A DNA stretch of 64,000 nucleotides from AP-15 sp963789025 (GCA_963789025.1 CAWBIT010000003.1:186001-250000), one strand, 5' to 3'; numbered from the stretch's first letter, positions 36,753 through 45,245 are shown. Made by a program: numbers and translations. Notes: generated by a model from the letters alone, not told the origin.

Positions 36753-37163
36753 CTACCTACCGTATCCGTAGTAGCCAGCTCCATCATAACCGTAGCCAGA
36801 TCCGTTGTAGCCAGATCCGTAGTATTGGGGTCCGTAAGAGCCGTATCCGTTGTAGTCAGATCCGTAGTAGCGGGGTCCGTAGGACCCGTACCCGTTGTAG
36901 CCAGATCCGCTGGAGCCGTATCCGTAGTAGCTGGGCGATGGCGTCGTGGCAGCGCCGCCCACCGCGCCCAGTGCTCCGCCGATCAGTGCGCCGGTCGCCG
37001 CACCGCGGCCGCCTCCGGCGATGCCACCGATGGCAGCTCCGGTGCCTGCGCCGAACAGGCCGCCGCCGATCGCGCGCTGGCCCGGATCATACGGATCCGT
37101 GCAAGCTGACAGGCCCATCGCCAATCCGACTGCAAATGCGCAGGATGAAATTAACTTTTTCAT
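36753..37163 (-). CDS. Glycine-zipper lipoprotein with Tyr-Gly repeats
   Basis: The 136-residue protein has a lipoprotein signal (KKLISSCAFAVGLAMGLSAC, lipobox LSAC). A glycine-zipper membrane segment follows (GGGLFGAGTGAAIGGIAGGG, ATGALIGGALGAVGG), then a tail of YGS/YNGYGSYGP repeats. Such proteins sit in the outer membrane or envelope, and the zipper can promote oligomers. AAGGA precedes the ATG. The DNA repeat behind the tail may vary in copy number. It converges with the hsp20 gene. Confidence 0.75.
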   Translation of the reverse strand: MKKLISSCAFAVGLAMGLSACTDPYDPGQRAIGGGLFGAGTGAAIGGIAGGGRGAATGALIGGALGAVGGAATTPSPSYYGYGSSGSGYNGYGSYGPRYYGSDYNGYGSYGPQYYGSGYNGSGYGYDGAGYYGYGR

Positions 37164-37575
37164 TGCCAGTTCCTTTTCCGCCCCACGGTTGCCCCACGTC
37201 AAACAAACCTAACTTGAGCTGGACAAATTCCTGTCCAGGAGGGCCGCTCCTAAAGCTTTCATCGGAAGTTCCCTCCGTGTCTCGTGAACCGCGTTGCCGG
37301 AACGGACTTTAGGGGCAGAGTGGCGATGCGACCAGCCTCGGAAATTACTCACGTTTACGCTTTGCCGTGGGATCTACAATATGGGTCCCAGGATCTATGA
37401 GTATAAATACTCATGGTACTATCCCTCATTGTAAGTCGATGCTTGCGACCCGACCTCTAAACCACTGACTTCTTGATTCGGCCGCTGCTCCACAGCCGGC
37501 TCCATCGGTCCCAGTGGAAAGCTGCCAGCCGCCGCTCGGCGCGGATTGCCGACAAAACTGATGAAGGACAAACCG
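37164..37575. other. Divergent intergenic region
   Basis: About 410 bp between the lipoprotein gene and the small DUF3309-like gene. It has no gene, but it holds the palindrome at 37397 and must contain the promoters for both sides. Confidence 0.4.
37397..37414. promoter_or_regulatory. Palindrome ATGAGTAT-AA-ATACTCAT
   Basis: Two perfect 8-bp arms with a 2-bp spacer lie in a locally A+T-rich part of the divergent intergenic region, about 160 bp before the DUF3309-like gene. It may be an operator. Confidence 0.4.
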
Positions 37576-37758
37576 ATGGAACTACTTTTGATCATCCTGC
37601 TGCTCGTGGTTCTCTTCGGGGGCGGGTTTGGGTATTACCGCGGCGGCTATTACCGTCAAGGCGGGCCTGTTGGGATCGGCGGCATACTCGGATTGGTCCT
37701 GGTCGTCCTCGTGATCGGATGGCTGGTGCACGGGCATATCGGGGGCCTCTATCTCTGA
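37576..37758 (+). CDS. Small membrane protein, DUF3309-like (60 aa)
   Basis: The protein reads MELLLIILLLVVLFGGGFGY, then YRGGYYRQGGPVGIGG and a second hydrophobic stretch ILGLVLVVLVIGWLVHGHIG. Two short helices flank a Gly/Tyr/Arg loop, as in the DUF3309 family of tiny stress-induced membrane proteins. AAGGAC lies before the ATG. A paralogue is encoded at 42765 and a shorter relative at 40615. Confidence 0.7.
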   Translation: MELLLIILLLVVLFGGGFGYYRGGYYRQGGPVGIGGILGLVLVVLVIGWLVHGHIGGLYL

Positions 37759-37806
37759 GCTTCGAGAGCCCCTCGCTGGTCGTGTGTAGTCGCGCAGGAG
37801 CGGATC

Positions 37807-38313
37807 ATGCAGACGTTAGCCCACCGCTCTTGCGCACGTCCGCTCGGTCGAGCCGCTTGTGCTGCTTTGCTAATCATCGCGTTATCGTCATTCGCCGTTC
37901 CCGGCGCCGCTGTTTCGGCCATCGTTCCCGAGGGGGCGTGGTTTATCGACGGCACGGGTGCGGCTGTCCAAATCTTCGATTGCAGCGGCCTGCTTTGCGG
38001 CCGGATCATCTGGCTGGAGAAAGCGCGTGATACCGCTGGGCGGCTGGCGCGCGACGACAAGAACCCGGATCCGATATTCCGACAGCGCCCGCTGTGTGGC
38101 CTGACCGTTATTCAGGGGCTAGAGCCCGCTGGACTCGGCCACTGGAACAGCGGCTCGCTCTACAACCCGGAGAACGGGCAGACATACCGCGTCTCGGCAG
38201 AACTGCGCTCGGCCGATGTATTCGTCGCGCGGATATATCTCGGCGTGCCGCTCTTCGGCGAGACCAAGACCTTGCTGCGGGTTTCGCGGCTCAGGTCGGA
38301 AGGATGGTGCTAG
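37807..38313 (+). CDS. DUF2147-family secreted protein
   Basis: The 168-residue protein has a signal peptide (AACAALLIIALSSFAVPGAA). The DUF2147 core follows: EGAWFIDGTGAAVQIFDCSG, LLCGRIIWLEKARD, then LIQGL-like VIQGLEPAGLGHWNSGSLYN, PENGQTYRVSAEL and GVPLFGETKTLLRV. The family is a periplasmic lipocalin-like barrel of unknown ligand. It follows the DUF3309-like gene by 48 bp, probably in one operon. Confidence 0.85.
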   Translation: MQTLAHRSCARPLGRAACAALLIIALSSFAVPGAAVSAIVPEGAWFIDGTGAAVQIFDCSGLLCGRIIWLEKARDTAGRLARDDKNPDPIFRQRPLCGLTVIQGLEPAGLGHWNSGSLYNPENGQTYRVSAELRSADVFVARIYLGVPLFGETKTLLRVSRLRSEGWC

Positions 38314-38451
38314 CGCCACTCGAGCCGTGCGTTGCGGAGGCGGCGGCGCCGCGACAATCTGCATGGCCAGGGCGCTCCGCTAGACCACGGAGCCCCGGTC
38401 TCTCGGCCGGGCTCATGTTCGAGAAGTCCTCTCATTGGCCCACCCGCTATA

Positions 38452-38470
38452 GGTAGTTTCCGAAGCTACC
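38452..38470 (+). promoter_or_regulatory. Repeated motif, copy 2 (before the ECF sigma genes)
   Basis: GGTAGTTTCCGAAGCTACC has exact GGTAG/CTACC arms. It is about 108 bp before the small coupled frame and 257 bp before the sigma factor start. Confidence 0.5.
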
Positions 38471-38577
38471 CGTGATCGGACCTCGCTGGCATGTTCAATG
38501 GGTGTCGGCGCCGAAGGGTTCGCGCAGTGGTTTTGAAGATCCTGTACCGAAATCCACGGCGACCCGGCGAGGCCGGC

Positions 38578-38730
38578 ATGAAGCTCGTTCCCGATCAGTC
38601 GCAGAGAGCGGCAGAAAAGGAGATCCTGGAAGGATTGGGCTTCACCGTAATCGAGATGACGCCGGTGCCATTCTCTCTGAGGCGCGACACTCGGCTGGCA
38701 CTTTGCCGAGAACATCGGAGGGTAAGATGA
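38578..38730 (+). CDS. Possible small protein coupled to the sigma factor (50 aa)
   Basis: The frame MKLVPDQSQRAAEKEILEGL, GFTVIEMTPVPFSLRRDTR... ends with a TGA that overlaps the sigma factor's ATG (ATGA). The overlap suggests translational coupling. The composition of the first half is natural; the Arg-rich end is less so. The ribosome binding site is poor. It is not like NepR or zinc anti-sigma factors. It could equally be chance. Confidence 0.35.
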   Translation: MKLVPDQSQRAAEKEILEGLGFTVIEMTPVPFSLRRDTRLALCREHRRVR

Positions 38731-39317
38731 ACGAATTCGGTCGACTTCTCGAACAAGAAATCCCGCGGCTGCGACGGTATGCTTTTGCGCTGACCCGCAA
38801 CATGTCCCGGGCAGACGACCTCGTCCAGGACACCCTCGTACGGGCGATTGCCAAGCAACGTTGCTGGCAGTGGGGTACCAACCTTCGCGCCTGGCTCTTC
38901 ACCCTTATGCATAACCAGAATGTAAACGGCGTCCGACGCAGCGCGCGCGAAGGCATGGCCGTCGAGTTCGACGATACGTGGCCATTCCCCACAGCGGCAA
39001 CCGATCCGGCGGCGGGGCTGTCGTTGCGCGATCTCGATCGCGCTCTCGCCCGAATTCCCGAGGAGCGGCGCCAGGTGATACTCCTGATCGGTCTCGAGGA
39101 CATTTCGTATAAGGAGGCCGCGACGATACTCGACGTGCCGATCGGGACGATCCGCTCACGCCTGTCACGCGGTCGCGAGTCGCTCCGCATACTGATGGAC
39201 CGGAGAGACGGAACGGAGGCGGCGAACGGTGTAGCTATCACGAGCGCGCTGTCGAACCCCAAACGCTTCGTCCCGGGATTTGAGCGAACTCAGAATTCCC
39301 GTCTGCTGCCGATGTAG
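38727..39317 (+). CDS. ECF-type RNA polymerase sigma factor
   Basis: The 196-residue protein has sigma region 2 (LRRYAFALTRNMSRADDLVQ, DTLVRAIAKQRCWQWGTNLR, AWLFTLMHNQNVNGVRR) and region 4 (IPEERRQVILLIGLEDISYK, EAATILDVPIGTIRSRLSRG). It belongs to the EcfG-related ECF group by pattern. GGAGGGTAAG precedes the ATG. No anti-sigma gene of known type is adjacent. The C-terminal 30 residues (NPKRFVPGFERTQ...) are unusual. It is the natural candidate to read the repeated motif found before neighbouring stress genes, including one upstream of itself. Confidence 0.88.
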   Translation: MNEFGRLLEQEIPRLRRYAFALTRNMSRADDLVQDTLVRAIAKQRCWQWGTNLRAWLFTLMHNQNVNGVRRSAREGMAVEFDDTWPFPTAATDPAAGLSLRDLDRALARIPEERRQVILLIGLEDISYKEAATILDVPIGTIRSRLSRGRESLRILMDRRDGTEAANGVAITSALSNPKRFVPGFERTQNSRLLPM

Positions 39318-39398
39318 CTGTCGGAGCCCCGCGCTCACAGGTCGCCAGGCTGCTGCAATCAACGATGCCTTCAGCGGCGCGCCTCGGCCGCGCCGCTG

Positions 39399-40302
39399 TC
39401 ACTGCTGTTGCGGATCGCGCGAGCACGGCGTCGGATCTTGCTTCGCCCGCGTGGTTTGGCGCTCGATTTCCGCGTTCATTTCCGCTCCGGCGAGGATGAC
39501 GTAGGCGGTCAGATAGAACCAGAGCAGCAGAATGATGACGGCGCCAAGCGAGCCGTAGGTCTTGTCGTAGCTGCCGACCTTCGAGACGTAGGTCGCGAAG
39601 GCGATCGAGCCCAAGATCCATAGCGCGGTTGCCGCACCCGATCCCCAACTGATCCATTGCCATTTCGGCTCCGCCCGATCGGGCGCGTAGCGGTAGACGA
39701 TGGCGAGCGCAAGGGTGACGATCCCGGCCAGAAGCGGCCAGCGGACGAGCCCCAGCACGTCGCCCCAAGCATCGGACACCGGCAGGAGGGCGAGGGCGGC
39801 GGGCAGGACTGCCACCAGCGAAAGCGCAGCGATGCCAAAGATCGCGAGGCCGGCGCCGAGCGCCAAAGCATGAAGGTTGAATGAGAGAAAGTCCTCTCTT
39901 CTCCTCCTCGCCGTAGCAGATGTTGACGGCGGTCATCAGCATCCCCGTTGCCGACCACATGCTCCACAAGGCAAGCAGGACGCTGACGATGAGGCCGATG
40001 CCGAACTTTGCGGTCGGGCCTTGGACAAGGGCCTGCAGCCACGTTGCGATGAGTTTGACAGCCTCCGGCGGTAGCACGCCCTGCATGGCCGTGATCTGCC
40101 GCTCCACCATGTTCGGGTCGGCGACGAGGCCGTAAAGCGAAACCACCGCCGTGAGCGTCGGAAAGAGGGAGAGGAGCGCTTGGAAGGCGGCTCCGGCGGC
40201 GAGGGCCGAGATATTGTCCTTGCCCATTTGTCGCCGCGTAGCCGCCAGGATCGCCCACCAGCTTGCCATATCGGACTGGCGGACGGAAAAGCTATTGTCC
40301 AC
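39399..40302 (-). pseudogene. YihY/BrkB-family membrane protein, frameshifted
   Basis: The first frame has DNISALAAGAAFQALLSLFP and MLMTAVNICYGEEEKRG. One base later the frame with FLSFNLHALALGAGLAIFG continues through WPLLAGIVTLALAIVYRYAP to GSLGAVIILLLWFYLTAYVI and LAGAEMNAEIERQTTR. Joined, it is a full-length YihY protein of about 300 residues with six helices. The single-base lesion near 39885-39890 may be a recent mutation or a sequencing error. Family function is unclear. Confidence 0.75.
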
Positions 40303-40430
40303 CGCTCGACCGCACCCAGGACATTGCTAACCAGATCGCCCAAAGCGACAAAAACACGATTACGCTCCCAATGCCGTTAGCGCTTCCAGTCGAGGATTGG
40401 GCTCCCCCCTTTAAGACGGGATTCGCCAGA

Positions 40431-40514
40431 TCAAAAGCTAAAGCTATGGATCCCGAAATAGCCCGCAACCAAAATTACGACGACCACTACGCCGATGATA
40501 GTGAAGATGTTCAT
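40431..40514 (-). CDS. One-helix mini-protein (27 aa)
   Basis: The frame reads MNIFTIIGVVVVVILVAGYF and ends GIHSFSF. It is a single hydrophobic helix with an aromatic end, preceded by GGGAG. Similar tiny proteins occur in rhizobial stress islands, and two others lie in this window. Too short for a family call. Confidence 0.45.
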   Translation of the reverse strand: MNIFTIIGVVVVVILVAGYFGIHSFSF

Positions 40515-40614
40515 TCTGCTCTACTCCCGTTCCATGATGATAGCGCGCAAGTTAATAGTGTCATTCCGTCATAGGTGGCTCGGTGTGGCGGAGGCTAGCA
40601 AGTACAAGCCGTTT

Positions 40615-40695
40615 TCATCGCCACCGCCTATATCCCCAATAGCCGCCCCCTCCGAAGAGCAGAACGAGCACGAGGACAATGAGAATCAGATCCAT
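40615..40695 (-). CDS. Mini membrane protein related to the DUF3309-like genes (26 aa)
   Basis: MDLILIVLVLVLLFGGGGYW followed by GYRRWR is the first helix and loop of the proteins encoded at 37576 and 42765, without the second helix. GGAGGAAGAT before the ATG is an excellent ribosome binding site. It may be a true mini-protein or a shortened copy. Confidence 0.5.
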   Translation of the reverse strand: MDLILIVLVLVLLFGGGGYWGYRRWR

Positions 40696-40814
40696 ATCTT
40701 CCTCCACAATCTCTGGTGGGAAAATTTCCCACCTGCACATGTGGGTGCAGAATAACTATTCGCCAGCCTCGGATTCTACCTACTACTATTTCGACGGGGG
40801 CGGTAATGGGGCTA

Positions 40815-40834
40815 AGTACTTTCCGAGTCTACCG
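40815..40834 (+). promoter_or_regulatory. Repeated motif, copy 3 (before csbD)
   Basis: AGTACTTTCCGAGTCTACCG stands 69 bp before the CsbD start. Confidence 0.5.
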
Positions 40835-40902
40835 CAGCCGGCCCCGTCCCGATACGGTCGCCTCGATGAACGGAACTTATGTCCATCGTAGGAGTTATAG
40901 TC

Positions 40903-41073
40903 ATGGATAAGGATCGGATCGCGGGAGCGGCCAAGGAGATCAAGGGCTCGGTCAAGGAGACCATCGGCAAGGCGGTAGGCGATGCCAAGCTGCAGTCCGA
41001 CGGCAAGGCCGACAAGGTCGAAGGCAAGGTCCAGAACGCTATCGGCGGTCTCAAGGACGCGCTGAAGAAGTAA
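40903..41073 (+). CDS. CsbD-family stress protein (copy 1)
   Basis: The 56-residue protein MDKDRIAGAAKEIKGSVKET... GKADKVEGKVQNAIGGLKDA is a typical CsbD protein: short, highly charged and helical with repeated GK.. turns. CsbD proteins accumulate in general stress; their mechanism is unknown. The ATG at 40903 has GTAGGAG before it. A near-identical copy is at 51432-51602, with the same leader. The PRC-barrel gene follows. Confidence 0.9.
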   Translation: MDKDRIAGAAKEIKGSVKETIGKAVGDAKLQSDGKADKVEGKVQNAIGGLKDALKK

Positions 41074-41138
41074 GGAATGCCGTGCGCCTCTCGACATGCG
41101 CCAACCAGGGTGAAGACGACTAACCGAGGGAACACATC

Positions 41139-41531
41139 ATGAAGAAAGCGATGATTCTCGCGAGTGTAGCAATGATCAGCATCGCTCTTCTCTCCGGCGG
41201 CGCAGGAGCGCAGGGCACGCCCCAGACGGTAGAGCTCGTCAAAGTCGATGTTCACAAGCTGGCGGCAGGCTATCGCGCGTCCAAGGTCATTGGCAGCAGC
41301 GTCGTCAATGATGCCAACGAAACCATCGGCAAAATCGACGAGCTTCTAGTGAGCTCCGACGGCAAGGAGCCTTATGCCGTACTGTCGGTCGGTGGCTTCC
41401 TGGGCATGGGCACTCGCTTGGTTGTCGTCCCTTACGACACGCTGAAATTCGCCGACAACAAGGTGATACTGCCGGGCGGCACCAAGGAAGGGCTCAAGAT
41501 GCTCCCAGAGTTCAAGTACGCTACGGGATGA
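41139..41531 (+). CDS. Secreted PRC-barrel domain protein
   Basis: The 130-residue protein has a signal peptide (MILASVAMISIALLSGGAGA-QG) and one PRC barrel: YRASKVIGSSVVNDANETIG, KIDELLVSSDGKEPYAVLSV and TRLVVVPYDTLKFADNKVIL. Such domains bind partners in the envelope. It forms a pair with csbD; a scrambled remnant of this pair is at 51370-51602. Confidence 0.88.
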   Translation: MKKAMILASVAMISIALLSGGAGAQGTPQTVELVKVDVHKLAAGYRASKVIGSSVVNDANETIGKIDELLVSSDGKEPYAVLSVGGFLGMGTRLVVVPYDTLKFADNKVILPGGTKEGLKMLPEFKYATG

Positions 41532-41695
41532 TCAGTAAGAACCGCTGACCCATAAGGGGGACGCCAAAGCGCCTTCCAAAAATGATTGAGTGACGCATCT
41601 TTGGGTGTTTCTCTGACTAATAAAAAATAAACAAATAACCTCCTCGCATTTCCATTCAGAAGACCAATATACGTGATATCAACAGGAGAAGTCAC

Positions 41696-41959
41696 ATGAA
41701 GAAGACTTTTTTGGGCGCCGCGGCTGCTGCCATCGTCGTCGCTGCGGTCGCGTTTTCCGGTTCCGCCAACGCGGCTTGCTACTGGAACGGCTACAACTGG
41801 AATTGCGCGTCGCCGCAGGTCTACTACCAACCCCACCCCTATCAGTACGGTTACCAGCCGTATTATGGGTATTCCCAGCCCAACTCCTACGGGTCCTACT
41901 CTTACTGGAATCCATCGCGTTATCCGGGTCCCCGGGCCAGCGGCCACGGCGGTTATTAA
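41696..41959 (+). CDS. Small secreted Tyr-rich protein (87 aa)
   Basis: A signal peptide (GAAAAAIVVAAVAFSGSANA) is followed by ACYWNGYNWNCASPQVYYQP and Tyr/Gln/Pro/Gly-rich sequence. CAGGAGAAGTCAC before the ATG is a good ribosome binding site. The two cysteines could pair. Comparable small Tyr-rich exported proteins are frequent in Bradyrhizobium; function unknown. Confidence 0.7.
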   Translation: MKKTFLGAAAAAIVVAAVAFSGSANAACYWNGYNWNCASPQVYYQPHPYQYGYQPYYGYSQPNSYGSYSYWNPSRYPGPRASGHGGY

Positions 41960-42049
41960 TTGCCTCCGACAGCGCTGCCCGCCGGCGCTCGCGGACCGCA
42001 TTCGAAGACGGTTTGGTCCATGGCGGTTCTCAGAAGACGGCATGACCTG

Positions 42050-42069
42050 AGTATATTCCGAATCTACCG
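42050..42069 (+). promoter_or_regulatory. Repeated motif, copy 4
   Basis: AGTATATTCCGAATCTACCG stands 81 bp before the gene at 42150. Confidence 0.5.
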
Positions 42070-42149
42070 AAGCCATTCCCGCCGTGTCATATGTACCATC
42101 CAAGGTGTTGACTGAAATCGCTCACCTTGGATTGAGAAAGGCAACTCAC

Positions 42150-42461
42150 ATGACAACAAAGTACAAGCTTATGACTAGGTTGGCCTTCTCGGCCGCATTC
42201 CTGACGGCGATCGCAACTATGCCAACCGCTCAAGCGGAGATGTACACGAGCGGGACCCAGGTAATAACAAATGGTCCGCAGACCAATCCAGGAGATAGTT
42301 CAGGCTCTTGGTCGGCGCAGCAGAACGTGCGTGACAGCGAGCGTTATGAGGCGGTGGTGCACGCGAACGGCAGCTTCCGTGCCAATCGGGTGCAAAAGGA
42401 GTGCGGGCCGATCAATGATCCGCAGCTGCATGCCAATTGCGTCGCGAGTTTTGGCAAGTAA
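42150..42461 (+). CDS. Small secreted protein (103 aa)
   Basis: MTTKYKLMTRLAFSAAFLTA and IATMPTAQA form a signal peptide. The mature part (EMYTSGTQVITNGPQTNPGD to CGPINDPQLHANCVASFGK) is hydrophilic with two cysteines near the end. AAAGG lies before the ATG; the frame open to 42084 would include the region just behind the motif. Family not recognised. Confidence 0.65.
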   Translation: MTTKYKLMTRLAFSAAFLTAIATMPTAQAEMYTSGTQVITNGPQTNPGDSSGSWSAQQNVRDSERYEAVVHANGSFRANRVQKECGPINDPQLHANCVASFGK

Positions 42462-42764
42462 GGGGTCTCGTCCATAGCGAGCCGCGGCTACCGGCATTAC
42501 TGCTAAGCGCTCCCAATTCTGCGTCGGAACGGGAGCGGTTATGCCAACGTCCGGTGGCAACGCCGTTCCGGCGATATCCCACTTCCGAAACGACCTTGAT
42601 GGGCGCCTGTCACACCGCCGCGCGGGGTCGGAGAGGACATCTTCGTCGCGAGGCATGCAATTACACACGGCGCCAACAAGAATACACCCCAAAATAATCA
42701 ATAGCTATGCTTGGCGATCAGGCGATCGACCAGCTCGGCAAGGAACCCTCAACGGGAGGAACGG
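42462..42764. other. Gene-free stretch
   Basis: About 300 bp. No supported gene; a minus-strand frame beginning with a hydrophobic stretch at 42701 runs antisense to the preceding gene and was not accepted. Confidence 0.35.
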
Positions 42765-42917
42765 ATGGACCTGGTCCTGATTATTATCATACTGCTCCTC
42801 CTTTTCGGGGGCGGTTTCGGCTATTCCCGGTGGGGATATGGCGGCGGCATCGGTATCGGCGGTATTTTGCTGATCGTGCTGGTGGTCTATTTGTTAGTCG
42901 GACACGGAAGATTGTGA
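42765..42917 (+). CDS. Small membrane protein, DUF3309-like (50 aa)
   Basis: MDLVLIIIILLLLFGGGFGY, then SRWGYGGGIGIGGILLIVLV and VYLLVGHGRL: two helices around a Gly-rich loop, as at 37576. CGGGAGGAACGG precedes the ATG. It is a probable stress-induced envelope mini-protein. Confidence 0.7.
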   Translation: MDLVLIIIILLLLFGGGFGYSRWGYGGGIGIGGILLIVLVVYLLVGHGRL

Positions 42918-43121
42918 TCTTCGCGCCTCCCGACGCGTTATCTAGCCGAGGAACAGCACGCCGTGATGGGCGAACGAGACATCGGCGCTGACGCCGTTTC
43001 GCGAGCCCCCGCTCCGCAACCCGATCCGGATAGCCACCCCGGCCTCCGTCAGTGAGCTACATCTGCCGAGTAGAACGGTCGGCGCTCTCTATACACGATC
43101 CTAGCTGCGAGACCCTTTGCC

Positions 43122-45152
43122 ATGCCAGACACCGCCCCCCTGACCGCCGACTTTCATCGCGTGGAGGTCCATCCTCCCGGTACCCCTTTTACCGGTCTGG
43201 GGACCCTGGCCGTCGGCGTCATTACCATTGCGGCGCTCTATTTCGGGCGGGAAGTCTTTGTCCCGATGGCCCTCGCCCTCCTTCTGAGCTTTGCGCTCGG
43301 GCCGGCGGTGCTGCTGTTGCGCCGTTGGCGCGTCAACCGCGTGCTTGCCGTCATTTCCGTGGTCGTGGTCGCCTTCGCGGTGATCCTCGGCGTCGGCGCG
43401 GTGATCGGGACCCAGCTTGCGCACCTGGCCGAGAACCTCCCCGGATACCACACCAACATCACAGAGAAGATCCATTCGCTTCGGGACACGACGACCAGCA
43501 CCGGCGTTGTCGGGCGTACCGCGACGATGCTGAGCGATCTCGGCAGCGAGATCACCAAGCCCCGGGACAAGGCAGGCAGCACGGCAGCGAACCGACCTGC
43601 CGTCCTCGTACCAGGTGTCCAGCAGCAAAAGCCGGTTCCCGTCGAGATCCGCACATCCGACCCGACCGCTGTCCAGCTCATCCTGCAGGTCGCCGGGCCG
43701 CTGCTCCAACCTCTGGCGACGGCCGGCATCGTCATTGTCTTTGTGATCTTCTTCCTGCTGCAACGGCAGGACTTGCGAGACCGCTTCATTCGGCTCGCCG
43801 GGCCGCGGGATCTTCGGCGCACGACCCAGGCGCTGGACGACGCCGCCCACCGCCTGAGCCGCTATCTCCTGGTTCAGACCGCCATCAACGCGAGCGTCGG
43901 CGTGTTGGTGGGGACCGGGCTGTGGTTCATCGGCGTGCCAAATCCGGCTCTTTGGGCCATCCTCACGATGCTCTTGCGTTTCGTCCCTTACATCGGCCCG
44001 GTCGTTGCCACCGCATTTCCGGCGGCGCTTGCCGTTGCCGTCGATCCGGGATGGGCGATGATGTTCTGGGCCATTGGCTTGTTCCTTGTCGTCGAGCTGA
44101 TCACCGGTTATGTGATCGAGCCCTGGCTCTACGGCCACAGCATGGGGCTTTCCGGCGTGGCGGTGCTGGTCGCCGCCGCTTTCTGGACATTGCTCTGGGG
44201 GCCGGTCGGACTGCTGCTGTCGACGCCGCTGACCATGTGCCTGGTTGTGCTGGGGCGGCATGTCGAGCATTTGCAGTTCCTCGAGGTGTTGCTCGGCGAC
44301 CAGCCTGCACTGGCGCCGGAGGAGAGCTTTTATCAACGCATGCTGGCGGACGACCCCGACGAAGCCGCGCATCAAGCCGAAGCGTTCCTCAAGGACAAAC
44401 CCCTGTCGGTCTATTACGACCAAGTCGTGATCAAGGGGCTCGCGCTGGCTCAGCTCGACGTCAATCGGGGTGCGCTCGATCACGCACACCGGGTAAGGAT
44501 CAAAGAAGCCGTCGAATGGGTCATCGACGACCTTTCCGACCACGACGACACATCGGCGCCCACCCTAGAGGAAGGATTGACCGAGATGGCAGCTCCGCCG
44601 TCCGTTCTCTTGCCGGAGGAACTCGCGCCCAGTTGGCGGGAGAAGGGGGTGTTGTGCGTCGCCGGCCGCGGATCGCTCGACGAGGCGGCGGCGGCAATGC
44701 TGGCACAGCTTCTGGAAAAGCACGGGATAGGCGCCCGCGTGATACCTTCCGAGGCGGTTTCGGTAGCAAACCTCTTTCGGCTCGACGTGACGGGCGTCCA
44801 GATGGCATGTCTTTCCTACCTGGAGCCCGGCAGCTTCAACAACGCCCGCTACCTCGTCCGACGGTTACGGCGCCGGCTGCCGCAGGCGAAGATCGTCGAC
44901 GGGTTCTGGACGTTGACGGCACAGGAGGCCCGGGAGCGGGATGCGCTTGCGGCTACACGCGCCGATTGCGTCGTCACCTCGTTACGGCAGGCGGTGGAAC
45001 AGGTCGTCAATGCCGCAAAGGAGGCCGCGAGCGCCGGCCTCGAGGGTGAAATTCTAGCACCCGCCGTCGCCCCCTTAGCGGCGGCGAATGGCGATACGGT
45101 CGTTGAGCGTCAAGCTAACCGTGAGAGAGTCGCCGTCGCTCTCTCGTCGTAG
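43122..45152 (+). CDS. AI-2E-family transporter with large C-terminal cytoplasmic domain
   Basis: The 676-residue protein has the AI-2E permease core (about 25-375), with VFVPMALALLLSFALGPAVL, the central coiled region, and LRFVPYIGPVVATAFPAALA. Its end motif is WGPVGLLLSTPLTMCLVVLG. A soluble part of some 300 residues follows, with YYDQVVIKGLALAQLDVNRG and a Rossmann-like REKGVLCVAGRGSLDEAAAA resembling cobalamin-binding folds. The family includes AI-2 exporters and Na+/H+ antiporters, and the substrate here is unknown. Its context is stress genes. Confidence 0.88.
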   Translation: MPDTAPLTADFHRVEVHPPGTPFTGLGTLAVGVITIAALYFGREVFVPMALALLLSFALGPAVLLLRRWRVNRVLAVISVVVVAFAVILGVGAVIGTQLAHLAENLPGYHTNITEKIHSLRDTTTSTGVVGRTATMLSDLGSEITKPRDKAGSTAANRPAVLVPGVQQQKPVPVEIRTSDPTAVQLILQVAGPLLQPLATAGIVIVFVIFFLLQRQDLRDRFIRLAGPRDLRRTTQALDDAAHRLSRYLLVQTAINASVGVLVGTGLWFIGVPNPALWAILTMLLRFVPYIGPVVATAFPAALAVAVDPGWAMMFWAIGLFLVVELITGYVIEPWLYGHSMGLSGVAVLVAAAFWTLLWGPVGLLLSTPLTMCLVVLGRHVEHLQFLEVLLGDQPALAPEESFYQRMLADDPDEAAHQAEAFLKDKPLSVYYDQVVIKGLALAQLDVNRGALDHAHRVRIKEAVEWVIDDLSDHDDTSAPTLEEGLTEMAAPPSVLLPEELAPSWREKGVLCVAGRGSLDEAAAAMLAQLLEKHGIGARVIPSEAVSVANLFRLDVTGVQMACLSYLEPGSFNNARYLVRRLRRRLPQAKIVDGFWTLTAQEARERDALAATRADCVVTSLRQAVEQVVNAAKEAASAGLEGEILAPAVAPLAAANGDTVVERQANRERVAVALSS

Positions 45153-45224
45153 TCGATGAAAAAGATCGACAATACCGTGAATCCTGGATGAAGACTCCCC
45201 ATAAACGTTGAAATACAGTCGGCT

Positions 45225-45245
45225 AAGTAGTTTCCGACCCTGTCC
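45225..45245 (+). promoter_or_regulatory. Repeated motif, copy 5 (divergent)
   Basis: AAGTAGTTTCCGACCCTGTC keeps the left half and TTTCCGA but has CTGTCC for CTACC. It is 79 bp before the gene at 45324, the same spacing as the other copies. Confidence 0.4.

Noticed and set aside
36753..36950. CRISPR array
   Set aside because: The regular repeats are codons of a Tyr-Gly repeat tail in an open frame; there are no unique spacers.
38330..38420. tRNA-like sequence between DUF2147 and sigma genes
   Set aside because: G+C-rich complementary blocks are present but no cloverleaf or T-loop consensus could be drawn.
40873..40902. EcfG-type promoter (GGAAC) before csbD
   Set aside because: GGAAC is present in both csbD leaders, but it lies only about 30 bp before the ATG and has no CGTT at 16-17 bp; shared leader of a duplicated gene is the simpler explanation.
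43101..44543. 480-codon minus-strand frame
   Set aside because: His/Arg/Glu-rich antisense shadow of the AI-2E gene.
43052..45049. 665-codon plus-strand frame over the AI-2E gene
   Set aside because: Composition is Arg/Pro-rich with no domains; it is the +1 shadow of the permease gene.
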